A stretch of DNA of 64,000 bases, from assembly GCA_958299035.1 (NCBI GenBank), contig CATQJL010000112.1:81362636-81426635 (forward strand), written 5' to 3'. The position numbers were made by a program, and so were the translations under genes. This stretch comes from Cylicocyclus nassatus. Lineage: Eukaryota; Nematoda; Chromadorea; Rhabditida; Strongylidae. The notes beneath the pieces are model-generated. The model saw only the letters and a list, made by a program, of their open reading frames with translations, had not been told where the DNA came from and searched no databases. Below, piece after piece: positions 58,894 to 64,000 of this stretch (positions are counted from its first letter, which is position 1; each line of letters opens with the position of its first letter).

Positions 58894-61598
58894 GTCATGA
58901 TAATTCTACGGTAAATGCAGCTGTTCAATATGGGCTTTACGGTCTTTAAGGAGGCATTGAGACAGAAGAGTTTTCGCCACATGCTCGGATGCTCTACGTA
59001 TCATGCTGTACGAGCCGGCATGCACGTCTGAAGCTTCGTCAGTAAAACGAAGTAGAACCTGCATTTCATTCCAACCATTACCCAGTTTTTCTGTTTTTAC
59101 ATTCAAAAGCGCGATCATCAAATATCAATAAACTTACTTTATAATAATACTCAATAATTCAAATCTAAGTGACCTGACGTTGTGTGTCCCCACTTAACTC
59201 AATATACCTCGTGTTGTAGAATGCTGGTTTCATACGAGTTGTAGGATGGAGCCACTGATCGCACTCTTCACTGTAGGATCATGGTGTTGTGCGTGCGTAA
59301 AATAAAAGCAGTCATTTAAATTTTTTTATCCACAGCTGACATGCTACTCATTGATTCAACTGGATTGGCGGCCGGAAGGTGGGGATTCGTGACCTAATCA
59401 AGGTTAAATGATGATCAAGAGCGCGCCAGAGAGTGACGCAGATTGCGTCGCGTGCGTAAGCGGTCGCCTTCCAGCCGCCAATCTCGTTGAATTAAAGGGC
59501 ATACTAGCAAGGGCCCAAAGAGAGGTCACGCCATCTCGACAGCTAAGAAGCTTCGAAATCAAGTCGGAAGTAAGTAATCCTATTATACCTGCTCAACTGC
59601 TGAAGGGAAGGTGATTGAATGAAATGGAGGTTTTCCAAAAAGCGATTATCTAAGCTCAAGACGTTTTCCAATTAAGGAGATTTCTTTTCGCCTGGCCGCG
59701 TTGAGTTTTACTGAATGCGTGCCAATATAAATGATTCAAATATCAGGCCAAAGGCCCTCTGCTATTTTTTTTTGATTCCCAAAGCTGACTCCTATTTCGC
59801 AAACGTGCAGGACTATGAATGCTACCCCTTATGTCTACTGCGGAACCCGACAAGGTTACATGATTATTCATCTGAACCATGCAAAGTCTTCCTTATTAGC
59901 AAAGCGTTCTTTAATTGTCAGCTTTTGCTGCACATCTTGCTAACACACCAAAACATGCATCTTACTGTAGTGCATCGTTCGTAGTCTCCATCCAACAGCA
60001 TTTTTGAAAAATTAGTCCTATTGTTCAGACAAGTGTCACACCAATCTTGAACTGGGATTTTGAATTGCATAAGGTTACTAGGCAAAATTCATCTCCATAG
60101 TTACCTCTGAAGCGAAAAAAAAACTGGTTGCGCAGCTCTGCTTCATTAAAGCTGGATCAGAAACCATACAGATTTGCGGAACATAAACATTAGCAGATAA
60201 GCAACTTCCGCACAGTGAAATCTTGTGAGCACTAGAGGAAATCGAGATTCCCACAGTTTGAGTTTGGTAAAGAGTCTTGCAAGTTAGTATCAGTAGAATA
60301 AACCTCATAGCAGAGAACACGTGTTGCTAATCAGATGCGCTCTATTCAAACATCAGAGCCCTAGTCGTCTGTGGAACATAGCTCCTTCACTTCTGCTACT
60401 CTCTATGAACGGAGGAAGTCAATGCATATACAAGGTAAGAATTGTAAGACCGATTATCGCTGGTGTCATCACAAGAACAGGTAAGTTCAGAAAGGGCTGC
60501 ATTACTAAAAATTGGGTTTGTATCAATTAAAAAAATGTTGTGGCTTCTCAAAAGTAGCGAAGAAACACCATTTATCGTAGCTTTCACGTAATCCCTTACT
60601 AAGCGTTATAAATTTTCTGGATTCCAGTCTTAGACTTCATCGCCTAACCAGTCATTAAACTCTTCATTCGACATATTTTTGTGTTCAATTTCAGAACTAC
60701 TATCATGCAAATCACACTCCATATATGCGTCTTAGTAATGAAGTGAAGAATTCAACAAAAAACCCCAAAACATGTAATAGCAGCCTACCTAATTTGTTAC
60801 GCTCTATTTTTAGCAGTCTGATAAATCCATGTAAACTGCTTAAACTGAATGGAACCTCATTCTCTTGAAAATTGATATTTGGTGTCACAAAAAACCTCTA
60901 TGTTTTCATGCCTCATCTTTACGTGTATCATCACTTGTGCAAATTATAGCCATCTTCCAGAAGACGACATCTTCCATGGCTCTGATTATTGTTTCGAAAC
61001 CCCTTTCAAAGTACCAGGTTGGTTCACAAATTTCTCCCCGTACATTAAAATTAAAAAAAAACATTTCAAGCTGTGCTCGTTGTAGAAAACCCTCCTCTTT
61101 TTATCTCTTGTTGTCAAGTATATGATCGAATGTTTGTCTAGTGGACTTTGGTGACTCCCACATCTAACGGCGGTATTCATTACTCCAGTAAAAGAGTTTC
61201 CATGAAACAGAGGCGCCAGTGTTATGTGTAACATGAGTCTGTCTCCATTCTCATTTCGATTTCTCAAGATTTCTTGATTCTGCAGTCTTCTTGAATTTAT
61301 GTTTTTCCTATCCTTGCATTGTAGTCGCCAACATGAACTTTATATAAAACTTCTATTCGTAGATGGCGTCTTCGATCTCCTCATAGAATTAGTCGAGCTT
61401 GCCTTCGTCTGCTGCTTTTGTAGGCGAATAACAAGTGACGATACTGATCTTTTTCTGAACTTGAAGCGGCAAGGCATAGACTACTAATTATGTCTTCAAA
61501 ATTTAGTGAGAGTCGGTCGACGAGATGACTGATAGATGGGACAAAACCCCAGCCTCCAATATCGCATGCTGGAACTTCTAGTTGGGCAAATTCCCCAT

Positions 61599-62964
61599 CA
61601 GGGTCAAGCTTGTGATGCGACGTCGCAACGGGGGGTCGTAAGAGGGTATCTAAGGTGGGGGGGGGGGGTCGTAAGAGGAGGTAGTTAGGCTAAAATACCC
61701 TAGGCTTCAAAGGGAATCAAAAAGCAGACAGTTATGTTCTTTACAACAAATCTATAAAAAAGTGGAAATCAGAATAAAAAAGATAAAAAATCTGTAAGAA
61801 TTCTCAAAAAAAACATTTACAAGAGCTCAAAACACTTTTTAAGAATGTATTATTTGACAAAAATGCTAAATGTACCGATTGCCCTAGAAATCTTGCTTCT
61901 GAAGCCTTCCTGAAGTTTCACACACTCGACAAGCGAATGTCTTTACTAGCTGTGACCACCATAAAATTCTGAATCTTTTTGTAATGTTTTTCACGGACAC
62001 ATATGATTTATCTGTACTTTGGATATGCTCTACTATATCAGTGCAAAATTTGGTGTCATTTTGTGAACTGTGGATTTTCTTATGATATTATGTATGGTAG
62101 CAAAAAGTCAGGAAAGGGGGGGGGGGGTCGGATCTGGGTCGCATCTAAATTTCTTCGGAGCTTTTGAAGCTTGTTGGCTGCAATTCTGCTGCAATATGAG
62201 GCCATCCTCTTACTTTCCCTCATAAAAATTGCAGGCTGCCTTATAACTTCTCTGGTAAGTTACAAAATTTCAAGCTCAAAAATCCCAGTTTTTGCTTTTT
62301 AGGATCGCATCTAAATTTGCGAGAGTCGCATCTAAATTTTTTCGAGCTTACTGCTCCTCAAGGGCTGAAACTTTTTCTTTGGATAGTCTGGGCACTATAC
62401 TACAGAACCTGTGCTTTGCAGCCTCCCAGTCTTTTCCTGGCCTTAGTTACGAATTTTCAAACTATCGTACTCATGCACGTTTTTGACGTCGTTCTGGACG
62501 GCGCTCAAGCGTTTTTTTTTTCGCGGGGAAAACTGTGGAAGAGGTAGGAAGTAAGCTTCTCAGTCGAAAACATCTTTTGTAGTTCAAGAATGTCATTTTT
62601 TCTCCGTGCAAGATTTGTGTCGCCTACGGGATCGAATTTGCTGGCCTGAAGTATGCCTGAAAATTCAAAAAAAAATGCAGAATGTCAAACATTATTAAAG
62701 GTATGTATGTGTGCTACAGATGATGGACGCACCCATTGGCCTAAAAATTCTGCTTCCGAAACCTCACTGAAGTTCTCACGTAGGTGTTTTTTGAGATTGA
62801 CATTCGTTTATGCAGGTTACCGCGAGGAATGTGGGCAGGGGAGGTAAGGGGGATAAATGGGTGAGGGTGGGGTGGAGGGGGGGGGGGGAGTCGTACGGAT
62901 GGGTACCTTCAAGGGGGGGGGTGGTAAATGAGGGTCCCGGATCGCATCAGCACGCTTGACCCTG
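61599..62964. mobile_element. hAT-like element, unit 4 copy
   Basis: Same insertion as at 31241-32627, with better preserved ends: CAGGGTCAAGC on the left and GCTTGACCCTG on the right, flanked by TTCCCCAT at 61591-61598 and 62965-62972. Sharing of the same site and duplication with unit 2 shows that it inserted before units 2 and 4 separated and after their split from unit 1. Confidence 0.75.
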
Positions 62965-63006
62965 TTCCCCATCCTTTTTTTGAGTATATTCAAGCTCTTT
63001 GTTTTT

Positions 63007-63294
63007 TTGTGCAGCTACATTAGCAATTACAGAGTCGAAAACACCCTCCAAGTTTTTTTCGAATCAGCTTTGTTAACTTTAATTCGAGATTTATTGGGAG
63101 ACTGCGACGTCTTTCGGCTCTTTCTACTTCAAGTCCTGAAATTTTCCTTGTCAGGAAAATGGGAGCTATGGAAACTCCATCACAGATGTCGATCGCTCTT
63201 TGAATGTCTCAGAAAATTTTCAAACGAGAACACGGTACCAGCAACACGTAAACTTTGCAAAGACATAAATTTTTTAGCCATCAGGAGATAAAGT
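63007..63294 (+). CDS. Unrecognised open frame downstream of the unit 4 hAT-like element
   Basis: After an acceptor-like tttttttgtgcag the plus strand stays open for about 90 codons (ESALLTLIRDLLGDCDVFRL, then SGKWELWKLHHRCRSLFECL) to a stop. Unit 2 (about 32680-32960) has the same frame but with a 4-base length change in an A tract near its start; unit 1 (about 12530-12780) is broken. Probably non-coding or a dead exon. Confidence 0.2.
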
Positions 63295-63775
63295 GCGCAA
63301 GACTTGTGTTTTTGCATAGTGTGACAAGTTTTGTAATGATGGTAATTTTCATGTCCGATGCAATAATGGAAGACTGATAGGCAGCTCATCTGAACAATGT
63401 CGAGCTGTAGATTCCTTCTACTTCAGGCCAATTGTGTATTTTTCTTCAAAATTTGTTTCCATTAATTTACTGATTGTGAGCATTTTTTGAAGACTCGCAG
63501 TACAAGACATATCAGTAAATAATTTTGACGGCGAGATCCGTTGACGACTTTCGAATGCGTTTCATTTCTCGAGGTTAATTGTGGGCATGACAATATCAAC
63601 ACCATGAAAATAGCATTAGGTTGGAAAAGGATCCAAATGTCTCTTTGTGAAGGACATACAACCTTAAGCATGTTATAGTTATGTCTGGTATATTTCAATA
63701 ATTTCATAAAGCTTGTTTTAGGTGGAGAAGAACTTTTTCAACTTAACGTAGATATGATTTGCACGATCACAACGA

Positions 63776-63781
63776 TTTATT
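63776..63781 (-). terminator. Polyadenylation signal, unit 4 PAN gene
   Basis: AATAAA on the minus strand, about 170 bases after the stop codon of the partial unit 4 gene, in the same context as in units 1 and 2. Confidence 0.55.
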
Positions 63782-63949
63782 CATCAGTGGATGAATGACT
63801 AACGCTAAATTAAGCATCAAAGCGCCTAAATTTATGCTAAACCCAAGTTTTGCACAAACAGCGGATCGTACTTCTAAAGAATATGGAAAGTACGGGCTGC
63901 TACTAATTGAATCTCAGCTTGCTCGGACTATCAGTATACTGATAAGAGC

Positions 63950-64000
63950 TCAGCAGGGTACTCTGTAGCTGTCGTACGAGAGGCCTTTGGAGAAGTTGAT
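63950..64000 (-). CDS. PAN/Apple-like secreted protein gene, unit 4 copy, last exon only (cut by window end)
   Basis: The last 51 bases encode the C-terminus of a further paralogue, reading GLSYDSYRVPC then stop, which aligns with GLSSDVHKVPC in unit 1 and GLSASAYYKVNC in unit 2. The terminal Val-x-Cys-stop is kept in all three copies, which argues that this exon is truly terminal rather than spliced at the GT found at this spot. A minus-strand AATAAA lies at 63776-63781, at the same distance as in the other units. The rest of the gene lies beyond the window. Confidence 0.7.
   Translation of the reverse strand: MNFSKGLSYDSYRVPC

Larger units (their letters stand above)
58176..64000. repeat. 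Tandem array unit 4 (cut by window end)
   Basis: Matches unit 2 from 27457 through the last exon of the PAN gene with only scattered differences. It lacks the TTAA element (27567-28108) and the 463-bp element (29893-30355) of unit 2, and has an extra interspersed repeat at 58236-58893. Confidence 0.8.

Overview
The window is eukaryotic nuclear DNA from an invertebrate animal. It has split genes with pyrimidine-rich 3' splice sites (forms such as ttttcag and tttgcag), very low coding density, and many DNA transposons, Helitron-like elements and one retroelement. A nematode is plausible: the splice sites fit, and an acceptor-like site sits about 19 bases upstream of a start codon, as for trans-splicing. 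The species cannot be named from sequence alone. No rRNA, tRNA or CRISPR array was recognised. Layout: positions 1-9.08 kb are a gene-poor flank with several small inverted-repeat elements. From about 9.08 kb to the end the window is a tandem array of about four diverged copies of one unit: unit 1 about 9.08-23.43 kb, unit 2 about 27.46-45.71 kb, unit 3 about 45.71-57.48 kb (its middle missing or replaced), unit 4 from about 58.18 kb and cut by the window end. The best-supported host gene lies on the minus strand once per unit. It encodes a small secreted, cysteine-rich glycoprotein with a signal peptide, a six-cysteine PAN/Apple-like module and a second cysteine-rich C-terminal part. The unit 2 copy is intact over five exons (about 270 codons), unit 1 has a one-base frameshift in exon 3, unit 4 shows only the last exon, and unit 3 has no visible copy. 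Because the units are paralogous, insertions can be checked against empty sites in sister units. This gives well-defined elements: three hAT-like families with 8-bp target duplications, two TTAA elements, a 463-bp family with 3-bp duplications, TA-flanked Tc1/mariner-type elements, Helitron-like elements inserted between A and T, and a minus-strand reverse-transcriptase element broken by a MITE, two stops and a frameshift. The most notable element is a 1.8-kb hAT-like transposon (15809-17621) carrying two exons plus intron of the gene for coatomer subunit beta' (COPB2): gene capture by a non-autonomous transposon. A 500-N gap at 52190-52689 is flanked on both sides by inverted SMART cDNA/whole-transcript adapter sequence, so this join is an assembly artefact and coordinates across it should not be trusted.
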